Assembly: GCA_003481775.1 (NCBI GenBank)
Contig: QULU01000023.1
Coordinates: forward strand, 1-64,000
From: Clostridiaceae bacterium OM02-2AC
Lineage (GTDB): Bacteria; Bacillota_I; Bacilli_A; Erysipelotrichales; Erysipelotrichaceae
DNA length: 64,000 nucleotides
Direction: 5' to 3'
The position numbers and the translations under genes were made by a program. Shown piece after piece: positions 53,327 through 61,933 of this stretch. The notes under the pieces are model-generated. The model was not told the DNA's origin, did no database searches, and worked only from the letters and a program-made list of their open reading frames with translations. Within the stretch, counting starts at the first letter, position 1, and each line of letters begins with the position of its first letter.

Positions 53327-53498
53327 ATTGCTTTCCTGCCTTTCTATCCATACCACCGGGGCGGCTGCCCCGGCAGGAACTTTTCTCTTATTATAACACC
53401 AATCTTGTGTAATCACAATTTATTCTTGTAGCCTGCCGCTGATACCGTCTGGATTGGTTTTTCCTTTCTTTTTGTTCCCTTTAATTAGCCATGAACTG

Positions 53499-53639
53499 CT
53501 TGATCCCCTGGGATTTTGCACCTGGGTTATCATTTCCGTAACCTTCGAGAAGGTTTACAACACCCCATGCGCCCAGACCTGCGCCCAGGGCGATCACAAG
53601 GATCTTCAAAGTATCAATCGCGCTTGCAAAAAATGCCAT
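53499..53639 (-). pseudogene. 5' part of split maff2
   Basis: Starts MAFFASAIDTLKILVIALGAGLG, a VirB2-like hydrophobic Maff2 protein of CTn elements, with SQGIKQ before the junction. The frame continues into IME2 and stops at 53481 (52 residues, lacking the second membrane segment). ATG after AAAGGAGG. Confidence 0.92.
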
Positions 53640-53707
53640 ATAGTTCCTCCTTTAATTTCAGAAATTTTAATTTGTGATATGGCCGTATCAGGCCGGAAAC
53701 AAAAAAA

Positions 53708-53756
53708 GCCGCCGCACTGTTTTTAGAAAAAAATCTGTTTCAAACAGCACGGCGGC
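53708..53756 (-). terminator. Terminator upstream of maff2
   Basis: GCCGCCG..CTGTTT / AAACAG..CGGCGGC stem followed by TTTTTTTG on the leftward strand. Confidence 0.8.
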
Positions 53757-53846
53757 ATGGGGCAGGAAAAATCCTGCGGTTATTTACTTTTCAGGGAGAA
53801 TCACGAATCCTCAAAATATCCTCCTTTCATCGTGACAAAAACAAAG
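53757..53846 (-). other. Leader region with an unused-looking ribosome site
   Basis: AAAGGAGG is followed 8 bases later by a TTG that opens only a seven-codon frame (MRIRDSP). It may be a leader peptide that controls the terminator ahead of maff2. Confidence 0.3.
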
Positions 53847-53877
53847 CCTGCCGGGGCGTCATGCTTTGACAGGCAGG
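53847..53877 (-). terminator. Terminator-like hairpin after virD4
   Basis: CCTGCC / GGCAGG stem then CTTTGTTTTTG leftward, 8 bases after the virD4 stop. Confidence 0.6.
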
Positions 53878-53884
53878 AACAACT

Positions 53885-55729
53885 CTATAAAGTCTGGGAA
53901 GCCAGATCTTCGGCTGTGACTTCATAATTGCGGTATCGTTCACCGGGACGCATCGGCATCCGGGTAGAAAGAAACTTTTCGATATTAAAAGCGTTCTTCT
54001 CATTAAAATCGGAAAGCAGTTTGTAATTTGGGTGTTTGGTTATATCGTATTTCCGGGAGAGGAACGGCCGCACACCCCTGATCTGCAGCAGACATTTGCC
54101 CCCGTCCATAACTGCCAGTTCATCCACCGACATCAGGTCCTTTCCCAGCTTTTGAAAATTTTGTCCGTGGGATTCCTGATTTCCCTTTGTGACACTGGTG
54201 TTATACAGATCAATAGTCTCTTTCCCTAATAGGGAGTTCCAGCTTTTTAAGGTAGTTTCTTCTTTGCCTCCTAAGAAAAGAGAGGCGTCACAGTTACCGA
54301 TGATGGTGTCCATGTTATCTTTATACAGGGCTTTGAGCTGGCTTTGCGCCTGCAGCACCAAGCAGGCAGAGATCTCACGGCTTCGGATGGTCGCCATAAG
54401 ACGCTCCAGGTTCGGGATCTGCCCGATATTTGCCGCCTCGTCGATCAGGCAGCGCACATGGATGGGAAGCCTGCCCCCATATACATCATCCGCCCGCTCG
54501 CATAAGCGGTTAAACAAAATGGAATAGATCAGACTGATCAAAAATGCAAAGGTTCCGTCCGTATCACTCATAATAAGGAAAAGAGCGGTCCGTTCATCCC
54601 CCAGCATATCCAGATCCAGCTCGTCATACATGGTAATTTCCCTGACTTCTTTAATGTCAAAAGGAGCCAGTCTGGAAGCACAGGAAATAAGGATCGACTT
54701 CGCTGTTTTTCCGGCAGCGAGCTTATATTTTTTATATTGACGCAGGGCAAAATGATCCGGGTCTTTCTGTTCCAGAGCGTCAAAGAGAAGGTCAACGGCA
54801 TTTTTGAATGACTCGTCATCCTCACGGACCTCCATTGCGTTCAGCATTTCTACCAGTGTGGCAAAATTCTGTTCGTTTACCGGAGCTTCATAGTAGATAT
54901 ATCCGATCAGTGCCGTATAAAGCAAGGTTTCTGCTTTGACCCAGAAATCGTCTCCGGCTTTTCCTTCGCCTTTGGTATTGGCGATCAGGGTAGTGACGAT
55001 CTTCAGAATATCTTTCTCGGAATGAATGTAGGCGAATGGGTTAAAGTGCATACTTTTCTGAAAATTGATCGTATTGAATACCCGTATTTTATAGGGCTCA
55101 TAGATGATCTTTCCTTTTTCATTACGCATAGGCTTTCCGTCCTTGTCCAGCTTTGGTGTGCCTCGCTGCAACATCTTTCCGCATTCCACAAGGACTGTAC
55201 CTTTCGGATCGGTGACGACGTAGGAACTGTGCATTTGCATCAGATTGGGCTTGATGAAAAAGCACGTTTTTCCCGAACCTGATCCTCCGACTACCAGTAC
55301 ATTTTTATTTCTTGCATTGGCCGGATTTTTGGGCCGTCCGTTTAACATCAGTCCTTCACTTTGGGTAAGAATGATATTGTTTTCCGGCTTTGGGTCCATA
55401 AATGGGGCAATATCGGCTTTATTTCCCCATCTTGCAGAACCATATTCCACATTTTTGCGGTATTTCTTAGCGTCTTTCCCTCTAAGATAGACTGCCAGCC
55501 GCATAATGGCTGCACCGCATAAACCAATCAGCCAGTCCATTGCCGCTCCCGGCCACATACTCTGAAACGCAAGGGCAAAGCCTTCGGACAGTCCTAACAG
55601 CTTTTGGGAAGCGTCTGCTCCGGGAGCCAGACGCACCGCCTCGCCCAGCTTGGCAAATACCAGAAGGAACAGAATATAAGGCAGATGGAGAATGACCTGT
55701 TTTTTCAGTGTTTCTGCATCAATCTTCAT
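53885..55729 (-). CDS. virD4: VirD4-like type IV coupling protein (CD1115-type)
   Basis: 614 residues. Two N-terminal membrane segments, Walker A GGSGSGKT at 148-155, SYVVTDPKGT, Walker B-like RCLIDEAANIG and the ARSRE-like segment MATIRSREISACLVLQAQSQ. It links the relaxase-DNA complex to the pore. Start overlaps pcfB by 4 bases (ATGA). Confidence 0.95.
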   Translation of the reverse strand: MKIDAETLKKQVILHLPYILFLLVFAKLGEAVRLAPGADASQKLLGLSEGFALAFQSMWPGAAMDWLIGLCGAAIMRLAVYLRGKDAKKYRKNVEYGSARWGNKADIAPFMDPKPENNIILTQSEGLMLNGRPKNPANARNKNVLVVGGSGSGKTCFFIKPNLMQMHSSYVVTDPKGTVLVECGKMLQRGTPKLDKDGKPMRNEKGKIIYEPYKIRVFNTINFQKSMHFNPFAYIHSEKDILKIVTTLIANTKGEGKAGDDFWVKAETLLYTALIGYIYYEAPVNEQNFATLVEMLNAMEVREDDESFKNAVDLLFDALEQKDPDHFALRQYKKYKLAAGKTAKSILISCASRLAPFDIKEVREITMYDELDLDMLGDERTALFLIMSDTDGTFAFLISLIYSILFNRLCERADDVYGGRLPIHVRCLIDEAANIGQIPNLERLMATIRSREISACLVLQAQSQLKALYKDNMDTIIGNCDASLFLGGKEETTLKSWNSLLGKETIDLYNTSVTKGNQESHGQNFQKLGKDLMSVDELAVMDGGKCLLQIRGVRPFLSRKYDITKHPNYKLLSDFNEKNAFNIEKFLSTRMPMRPGERYRNYEVTAEDLASQTL

Positions 55730-56202
55730 CGTTCCGGTCCTCCGTGTTCTTTGTTCTTTACACGGTCACGGCCAAGCGACTGCGCCAGTTCTTTGAACTT
55801 ATGAAGCTGTGTAAGCAGCGACGGTCTGGTGCTGCGTGTAAGGTCTTTCTTCGTATATTCCTTAAAAGCTGCCGTCAGTGCATCCGCCTGGTTTGCCTTG
55901 AAATATACCGTCCATTTTGGGGGATCGGTCCCAAGTTCCTTTTCTATATGGTAGCGTACCTGATGTTTCCTGGCATACCGTTCAAAAGAGCGGATTCGCC
56001 CTGAAACTTCAATGGTATTGGCTCCGGGGTCTTTATAAGTCAGCCGCTTCATGCTGTTGCGCCCGACTTTTGGCATTGTGCGTTCCTGTTCCATCTTTTG
56101 GAGTACCGCAGCAATAGCCGCACGCAGTACCCGCCCTGACAGTTTTGCTGCCTGTATAGAAACAGAAACCGTTCGTTGTTCGAGATCTTCCTGCAAGAGC
56201 AT
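55726..56202 (-). CDS. PcfB-family (DUF3801) protein
   Basis: 158 residues: SIQAAKLSGRVLRAAIAAVLQKME, then HQVRYHIEKELG...WTVYFKANQADALTAAFKEYTKKDL, the PcfB pattern. PcfB accompanies the coupling protein in Gram-positive conjugation. AGGAGG before the start. Confidence 0.9.
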   Translation of the reverse strand: MLLQEDLEQRTVSVSIQAAKLSGRVLRAAIAAVLQKMEQERTMPKVGRNSMKRLTYKDPGANTIEVSGRIRSFERYARKHQVRYHIEKELGTDPPKWTVYFKANQADALTAAFKEYTKKDLTRSTRPSLLTQLHKFKELAQSLGRDRVKNKEHGGPER

Positions 56203-56247
56203 CCTCCTTTCTGATAAAATCGGTATTTATAATATGGAAATAACTTT

Positions 56248-57063
56248 TTACCGGCTTTCCCCAAGAACCTGCTGTCGGGAAGCGTGTTCAAAGGCTTTTG
56301 CTGCCTGATCGACCTGAATTTTAGCATGTTTCAAAAGCGTCTTGATGATCGTAGCCGGGCGTTCCTGTTCCTCCAGATGATCGACCATCCCTTTGCACTC
56401 ATCCGGGAGGTATTCCGCCATATCTTTCAACACATCGGAAAAGTTACCCATAAAGCCCCAACAGCTATCCGACAGCTCCCCGTTTTTATAAAGCTCAAAC
56501 CCATAACATTCGCCATGCAGATAGGAATCGTAAGCGGCGACTTCACTGCGCATCAGTGCGTCCGCTTTCTGCCGGATGGCGCCGGTCATCTTGTCAGCGT
56601 CAAATTCCTTTAGGGCATCTTCTTTGGAAACATAGATCCAGCCGACCTGTCCGCTGTCCCATTCTGCATGAGGGGCCCTGCCTGAGAAACTTTCTGTACT
56701 CATGGCAAGACCTGAGTGGTCGTAGAGATAGAGGGGGAGCATCAGATACTTTTCCGAAATTACTTTCTGCATTGCTTCATCGATCGCCCGTTCCTCTGTC
56801 TTTGGTCCATGCCGGAAACGGCTGCTTACAATGTTTACCATCCGTTCATAGCGTTTCATGCCGGCTTCATCATGTCCTACGGTATCTAAATACATTTCCC
56901 GCAGGAAGTCGTCTTTGTCCATATAGTTGTGATGGTCGCCCAGCGCATAGCGGGGATGGAAGCATACCATCGTCCCAAAATGTTCATCTACCTCACGGGG
57001 AGAGATCAGAATATCGTCCGGCTGCACCATAAGGGCATAAGGTTCATTTACTGCCATTAACAT
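56248..57063 (-). CDS. Phage/ICE accessory protein, unknown
   Basis: 271 residues. LYLYDHSGLAMSTESFSG...WDSGQVGWIYVSKEDALKEF...CYGFELYKNGELSDSCWGFMG is a pattern seen in uncharacterised phage and conjugative-element proteins. Soluble, no catalytic motif recognised. ATG after AAGGAG. Confidence 0.7.
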   Translation of the reverse strand: MLMAVNEPYALMVQPDDILISPREVDEHFGTMVCFHPRYALGDHHNYMDKDDFLREMYLDTVGHDEAGMKRYERMVNIVSSRFRHGPKTEERAIDEAMQKVISEKYLMLPLYLYDHSGLAMSTESFSGRAPHAEWDSGQVGWIYVSKEDALKEFDADKMTGAIRQKADALMRSEVAAYDSYLHGECYGFELYKNGELSDSCWGFMGNFSDVLKDMAEYLPDECKGMVDHLEEQERPATIIKTLLKHAKIQVDQAAKAFEHASRQQVLGESR

Positions 57064-57080
57064 AATTGGCTCCTTTCTTT

Positions 57081-57497
57081 CTACAAATCCGGGCCGGAAT
57101 GGTGCATCATCGGTTTTTCCCGGTGTTCATTGGTTGCAGGCTGCTTGACTGCAATGATCTCGCCGGCAATCCTTGCAAATTTTTCAGGGTACTTGAACTG
57201 CTCCCCGTATTTCTCCATCAAGTCCGGGGAAAGGTCTGTAAAATCTTCCTCGCCAAGACCAACGATCAGAAAATTCCCGGACACAATATCATAAACGTGG
57301 CCGTCATCATCAAAGAGAGCCCGGTTCAGAGGCAGTCCCATCAGCTTGCCTTCATCATTGCAGATCAGAGCCACCGGGTCCTCATACGGATAGACCGCCT
57401 GAATGTCTCCACCCACTGCCGCCTGCAAAGATTTCAGACCGCTTTCAATCTCCGCAGCATAAGGGGACTTGCCCGGCTCTACCATTAACACTTTCAT
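57081..57497 (-). CDS. DUF3846 protein
   Basis: 138 residues from the ATG at 57497 (8 bases after GGAGG). KVLMVEPGKSPYAAEIESGLKSLQAAVGGDIQAVYPYEDPVALICNDEGKLMGLPLNRAL is the DUF3846 pattern, common in phage and ICE gene sets of unknown role. A frame reaching 57725 has no ribosome site at its start. Confidence 0.82.
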   Translation of the reverse strand: MKVLMVEPGKSPYAAEIESGLKSLQAAVGGDIQAVYPYEDPVALICNDEGKLMGLPLNRALFDDDGHVYDIVSGNFLIVGLGEEDFTDLSPDLMEKYGEQFKYPEKFARIAGEIIAVKQPATNEHREKPMMHHSGPDL

Positions 57498-57519
57498 AAC
57501 TGTATATCCTCCTTCTTTT

Positions 57520-58335
57520 TCATTGCCATACCGGGAGCGGCTGGCGTTTTTTCCTGGGTTTTTGCCACAGAGAGCTTCCCCAGGACGGAAGGCTTCTCTG
57601 GTTTTGGGGCGTAAAAATACCGCCCTCCGAAACCTCGGCGGCGGCATGTTCCGTTTTGGTCTGTTCCAGTCCTTCAACCGTATAACCAGGTAAGAGAGTG
57701 CCATGAACCATAAAATGACGCTCATATTCTTTCGGAATTGGCGGGGAAATTTCCGTGAATAAATGGGAATAGGCTTTCTTCCGCCCGTCCAGGTATTTTA
57801 TGGCTGCATTCTTATCTGTATATCGTTTCTGGTTTTGTCCGGCAATCTTTTCTCCATATCCCTGCTTCGGGGAATGAATACGGACTTCCCATGTCACATA
57901 CCAGGCAACCGGAATACTCTGTTTTGTTTCCCTGTCATATTTCGTATCTTCCCAAATACTGCAGGTCATCTGATAGACCCGGTTGCTGATTTTCTGATCC
58001 GCCCTCCAGTTATCGGTGTCTTTCCACTGATTGCCGGTATGTTCAATCTCAGGTGTACGAAGATATTCCAAAGCCCGGTTGATCGTCTGTGTTGCCGCTG
58101 CCTGCTGTTCCCACTGTTTTGCGGCAGCCACCACGATTTCATAGGCTTTCTGCTCCCCGTCGATACTTCCCTGGCGCATGGCTTCCAGGCTATCTGTTCC
58201 CATTGTGATCAGTGTAGAAATATCCACATTTTCACAAACTACGCTGTGCTCAATTTTAAGCTCCGATCCCGGCGTCAAGTGGTCGCCATACCGGTAGGCA
58301 TGATAATCTTTATTTTCTTCCAAAATGCTGTTCAC
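57520..58335 (-). CDS. ICE accessory protein, unknown
   Basis: 271 residues, soluble, starting MNSILEENKDYHAYRYGDHL. Internal segments NRVYQMTCSIWEDTKYDRETKQSIPVAWYVTWEVRIHSPKQGYG and KNAAIKYLDGRKKAYSHLF suggest an LPD-type helper domain. No motif assigned. Confidence 0.6.
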   Translation of the reverse strand: MNSILEENKDYHAYRYGDHLTPGSELKIEHSVVCENVDISTLITMGTDSLEAMRQGSIDGEQKAYEIVVAAAKQWEQQAAATQTINRALEYLRTPEIEHTGNQWKDTDNWRADQKISNRVYQMTCSIWEDTKYDRETKQSIPVAWYVTWEVRIHSPKQGYGEKIAGQNQKRYTDKNAAIKYLDGRKKAYSHLFTEISPPIPKEYERHFMVHGTLLPGYTVEGLEQTKTEHAAAEVSEGGIFTPQNQRSLPSWGSSLWQKPRKKRQPLPVWQ

Positions 58336-58341
58336 CTCCTG

Positions 58342-60366
58342 CTATATTTCCGGCTCGTGGTTTTTTCTGGAAAACGTCTGTGCCGGTGATTTTTTATCTG
58401 CCGGCCTGTTTGCCGCAAGCTGATCCATCACGGAAGGACGGCCGACGCCGAACATGGATAGCTGCCCGTCCGCCGCCTCACGAAGTTCAGAAACAGAGAG
58501 GGGAAGCGTTACATCGGCATGGGTCAATAGCTGTTCCCGTTTCAAATCCTGAATGATCTCGTCAAAAACAGCGTTGATTGCACGGCGTTCTTCCCCCACA
58601 GGGAAGGCTTTCAATACCTCCATTTCTCCGTCTTTACCGGAAACCAGGGTAAGGGCACAGTCGGCATGGCCTGCCAGATAATCCGATGTGTAGGGCAGTT
58701 TGTCCTTGATATAACAGGCAAAGGCTCTGGCTGTCATTTCCACATTGCTGTCCCAATAACCGCCGTCTTTTTCACATTCTTTTCCCATGCGTACCGAATT
58801 ACGGTAAAAATCAGTTTCCGTCCGTCCAATCTGCGGAGCTTCCTGCGCCTGCATCCCGGAAAGCATACGCTCAAAAATTTCCAGCCGTTCCCGTTCACTT
58901 TTGGGAATTACCCGGCCGGTAACATTCTTCTTAAATGCGCTGATCTGTTCCACAGAGCCGGGTTCGCCGGACAAAAATGCTTCCCGCAAGACTGCGTAGG
59001 TTTCCATCTGTTCCTCATTGCCATACCGTTTCAGGGAGGCAAGAACCGAGGAATCCAGCCAGCTTGCCGCATTTTTCCGGGTGCGTTCTGTTTGTGCTTC
59101 CGTGCGCTTTGCTGCCTGTTCCGGTGTTTCCGGTTTATACTTCATGGTGTCAATGAGTTTTTGGAACGGCGCATAGAGGTGGGGCTGTTCTGACAGCATC
59201 CCTTTTGCTCCCATCTTTGTACCAAGATAATCGTCAAGTCCATGCCACCATTCATGTGCCAGGGAACCGGCCCCGTGCATTTTTGTAAGATTGATGACTG
59301 TACGCAAAGGTTCATAATGAGCTGCAGCATTGCCACTGCCTCTTGCACCAAAAGCGATAGCAAGTGTTCCCTGATAAGCAATATCTTTATCGCTGATCTT
59401 AAGGGCTGACGCCAAATCCTTTAGTGCTTCAAATCCCATGTTAAGGGAGGTCTGACGGTCGTTCTGGTTCATCCAGTTTCCAAACTCGCCGCCACGGAAC
59501 CCAAATGTATCAAGATAATGCTGTCCGGTGATCTCCACGCCATTCCGATAATCCGGGCCGGTACGTTTGACATGGGCGAGCTGGGGAGGGACAAACCGGA
59601 TCTTCCCATTTTTGTTCCTGCCTTTGGCAAGTTCCTGCACCCATTTCAGGGCAGCTTCTTTGGTCTCAAAATTGGTCCGCAGGATCGAATAGCCTTTTGT
59701 CACATAGTAGGTACCGGGCTTCCAGTCCTCATTTTTAGAATAGGTATGTTTCCCGTCGTTGAAGTGAATCGCATAACCTTTCGGTATTTTCTGCTCTTTG
59801 GAAACACAAAACTGTTCCTTTTTTGCTTTCTGAGTAAAGTTGCGCTCAAAATATTCAGCCGAGCGGATCAGCATGGTATTGGACAATTTGTTTGTGATCA
59901 CGGGATTGTCCTGTCCCTTTTTCGTTGCCCGGTAATGGATTCCGCTTCCCCAGCCCTGTACCTTTTCTAAATATCCATTGTCAACGAAAAAGCGGTCATA
60001 GGCTCTCACAGCATCCTCCGCAGTACGGACATCTGAAAGCACTGCCTGCAATTCCCGAACTGTTTTTATATATTCCTTTTGTCTCGCGGTCCGTTTTTCC
60101 GGGGTGTCATCCGTGCGGTAATACTGAGGGGAAGCGTTTAAGCCGTCCCTCGCTTTTTTGATAAAATAGACCACGCCAAGAGGAATCCCTTCCTCCAGTA
60201 TGGCTGCATAGTCCGGCTTTTTCCAGACATTATCCTTTTTCACAAATTTTTCGGCTTCGCGCTCATTCATGGCTTCCAGATCATCTGCATACAGCCCGCG
60301 GTCTTTCCACAGATCTTTTTTAGCACCGCCGATCTTTTCGCCGAAATCTTCATGCACTCCTGCCAA
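58342..60366 (-). CDS. Large polyvalent protein (LPD1/LPD5-type) with HEWWH motif
   Basis: 674 residues. ITGQHYLDTFGFRGGEFGNWMNQNDRQTSLNMGFEALKDLASAL is the LPD1-type signature, followed by a metallopeptidase-like SLAHEWWHGLDDYLG at 368-382. LPD proteins are thought to enter or modify the recipient during conjugation or phage injection. Zinc protease activity is suggested by HExxH but not shown. Confidence 0.85.
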   Translation of the reverse strand: MAGVHEDFGEKIGGAKKDLWKDRGLYADDLEAMNEREAEKFVKKDNVWKKPDYAAILEEGIPLGVVYFIKKARDGLNASPQYYRTDDTPEKRTARQKEYIKTVRELQAVLSDVRTAEDAVRAYDRFFVDNGYLEKVQGWGSGIHYRATKKGQDNPVITNKLSNTMLIRSAEYFERNFTQKAKKEQFCVSKEQKIPKGYAIHFNDGKHTYSKNEDWKPGTYYVTKGYSILRTNFETKEAALKWVQELAKGRNKNGKIRFVPPQLAHVKRTGPDYRNGVEITGQHYLDTFGFRGGEFGNWMNQNDRQTSLNMGFEALKDLASALKISDKDIAYQGTLAIAFGARGSGNAAAHYEPLRTVINLTKMHGAGSLAHEWWHGLDDYLGTKMGAKGMLSEQPHLYAPFQKLIDTMKYKPETPEQAAKRTEAQTERTRKNAASWLDSSVLASLKRYGNEEQMETYAVLREAFLSGEPGSVEQISAFKKNVTGRVIPKSERERLEIFERMLSGMQAQEAPQIGRTETDFYRNSVRMGKECEKDGGYWDSNVEMTARAFACYIKDKLPYTSDYLAGHADCALTLVSGKDGEMEVLKAFPVGEERRAINAVFDEIIQDLKREQLLTHADVTLPLSVSELREAADGQLSMFGVGRPSVMDQLAANRPADKKSPAQTFSRKNHEPEI

Positions 60367-60396
60367 TCTTCATCACCTCCAGTCAGTGTAAAATTC

Positions 60397-61299
60397 TTAT
60401 CGCTCCGGGGCAGGGCGACGTTCTTCGTTTTTGTGAAGTTGTGGGAGGTTTCCTGTGAGCCGGTCAGTTTCCCTGCGGATCAGTTTGTCCAGAGCGCCTA
60501 AATCCTCCGGTGCAATGGCAAACTCCCGGTAATTTTCATACCACAGGCCCGTAGAGATTGCCGCGATGGGCGCAATTTTCTCCGAACCGGATGGAAGAAG
60601 GCGATACACAGGGGCTTCGTCATAAAGAAGCATCTGCTTTGCCGTTCCCTGTGGTATGCGGTACTTATCCATATCCGGGTTCTGGGCTGCCTCCATATAT
60701 TGCATATTCAGGCGTTCTTCTAAATCCTGGGGCATATAACGAAATGCCTGATCCATCCACTGTCTGAACATCGTGGAATAGTGGTACTGCCATTCCGTAA
60801 CTTGATTCGGGGCATAAGAAAATCCCCAGCTTTTCAGAGCATCTTTTTCGTAAAGCTCCATTCCAGTCCATTCTTTCAGGCTGACCGTAGCCACTGAACC
60901 ATCTTTGCGTTCGATATTGACGCCGCAGGGATAGAGGATATTTCGTTTTATATCCTGCCGCAGCGTGTCTAAATCCATCATCAGGACATCTCCGTACAAG
61001 TGACCGCCCTCTCTGCGATCCGTATGAAACAGGAAAGCCCTCGCTCCGATAAACTCCGTTGTTAAGATCATTTGATGAAGATCTGCCGTAGAACAATAAG
61101 CAAACAAAGCGTCGGAAAGCCACATGTGATTTTTCCCCATGATGGCAATGGAATCAGCCCCGGCATTTGTCGCCAGAGAACGCATATTGAATTCGCATTC
61201 CCTGAGAAAATCTCCGGCAAAAATATGGAGCTCATACGCAAAGACGGATAAGTCTGTATCGCGGATCAAATGAATCTGCGGTAGTGGTTCCTGATCCAA
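60397..61299 (-). CDS. Conserved ICE accessory protein (LPD-like)
   Basis: 300 residues from a TTG 7 bases after AAAGGAGG. Soluble; EFNMRSLATNAGADSIAIMGKNHMWLSDALFAY and SVATVSLKEWTGMELYEKDALKSWGFSYAPNQVTEW suggest an LPD16-type domain (from memory). Translationally linked to the small ORF upstream. Confidence 0.65.
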   Translation of the reverse strand: MDQEPLPQIHLIRDTDLSVFAYELHIFAGDFLRECEFNMRSLATNAGADSIAIMGKNHMWLSDALFAYCSTADLHQMILTTEFIGARAFLFHTDRREGGHLYGDVLMMDLDTLRQDIKRNILYPCGVNIERKDGSVATVSLKEWTGMELYEKDALKSWGFSYAPNQVTEWQYHYSTMFRQWMDQAFRYMPQDLEERLNMQYMEAAQNPDMDKYRIPQGTAKQMLLYDEAPVYRLLPSGSEKIAPIAAISTGLWYENYREFAIAPEDLGALDKLIRRETDRLTGNLPQLHKNEERRPAPER

Positions 61300-61377
61300 T
61301 CAAATTCCTCCTTTCATGTGAAGCAGCTCTTTGACCTGCTCATTTTCCGCAAACGGCTGGCTATCTGTCCCCGCCAT
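61300..61377 (-). CDS. 25-residue small ORF
   Basis: ATG 9 bases after GGGAGG, overlapping the end of the HTH gene, and ending at the ribosome site of the next gene. Sequence MAGTDSQPFAENEQVKELLH...GGI. It could be a coupling peptide. Real translation is supported only by spacing. Confidence 0.45.
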   Translation of the reverse strand: MAGTDSQPFAENEQVKELLHMKGGI

Positions 61378-61381
61378 TTAA

Positions 61382-61663
61382 TCAATCCCTCCCATCTGCC
61401 GGTAGCTGCCCGCCGGCAATCTTGCCGACAATCTCCGGACCGGTTTCATAAATCTGCATGAGGCGTTTTGCTGTGCCGCAAGGCTGTGCAGCTCCGCTAG
61501 TCCAAAGACGCACTGTGGATGGGGCAACATTCATCAAAAGCGCAAAGCCCTTTTCGTTCATGTCCAGCTTTTTCATCAGCGATTTAACCATATCGGGGCC
61601 GTAGTCTGGACACCGGGAAGCCTCGGCAATCATCTGCAAAGCGGTATTTTCAATTTTTTTCAT
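61382..61663 (-). CDS. Helix-turn-helix regulator
   Basis: 93 residues from the ATG at 61663 (after GGAGG). YGPDMVKSLMKKLDMNEKGFALLMNVAPSTVRLWTSGAAQPCGTAKRLMQIYE is an antitoxin/XRE-like HTH. Likely regulates the LPD gene group. Confidence 0.78.
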   Translation of the reverse strand: MKKIENTALQMIAEASRCPDYGPDMVKSLMKKLDMNEKGFALLMNVAPSTVRLWTSGAAQPCGTAKRLMQIYETGPEIVGKIAGGQLPADGRD

Positions 61664-61695
61664 TTTCAAATCCTCCTGTTATTTGTTTTCCAGCC

Positions 61696-61920
61696 TTATG
61701 CCGGGGCAAAGCTGATCTGGTTGTGTTTCATCCTTTTGGCAAAATCCGGCAACGAATAATTTACCCCGTCAATTTCTGCATGGGTGTCATCCAGACGATG
61801 ACAAACAGCAAAGTGCCTGTCCCCGTTTCCATAGAACAGGCAGAGTAAACCATTGTCGGGAATGGAAAACAGCGCTTTTCCGGCGCTGTCTGTAAAGCAG
61901 ATATGTTGAGATCCATTCAT
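61696..61920 (-). CDS. Small ICE protein, unknown
   Basis: 74 residues from the ATG at 61920 after GGGAGG: MNGSQHICFTDSAGKALFSIPDNGLLCLFYGNGDRHFAVCHRLDDTHAEIDGVNYSLPDFAKRM. Predicted all-beta and soluble. A longer frame to 62049 lies inside the next gene and is rejected. Confidence 0.7.
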   Translation of the reverse strand: MNGSQHICFTDSAGKALFSIPDNGLLCLFYGNGDRHFAVCHRLDDTHAEIDGVNYSLPDFAKRMKHNQISFAPA

Positions 61921-61933
61921 GTTGAAATCCTCC

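Larger units (their letters stand above)
43304..53498 (-). mobile_element. IME2: serine-recombinase mobilizable element inside maff2
   Basis: About 10.2 kb flanked by imperfect direct repeats GCCATAAGCTG (43304-43314) and GCCATGAACTG (53488-53498). It carries a serine recombinase at the right end, VirE helicase, CHC2 primase, MOBQ relaxase, oriT, TnpV, two XRE regulators and two immunity-like genes. No mating pore. I recall that maff2 of ICEs is a described target of some streptococcal IMEs, but cannot verify it here. Confidence 0.9.
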
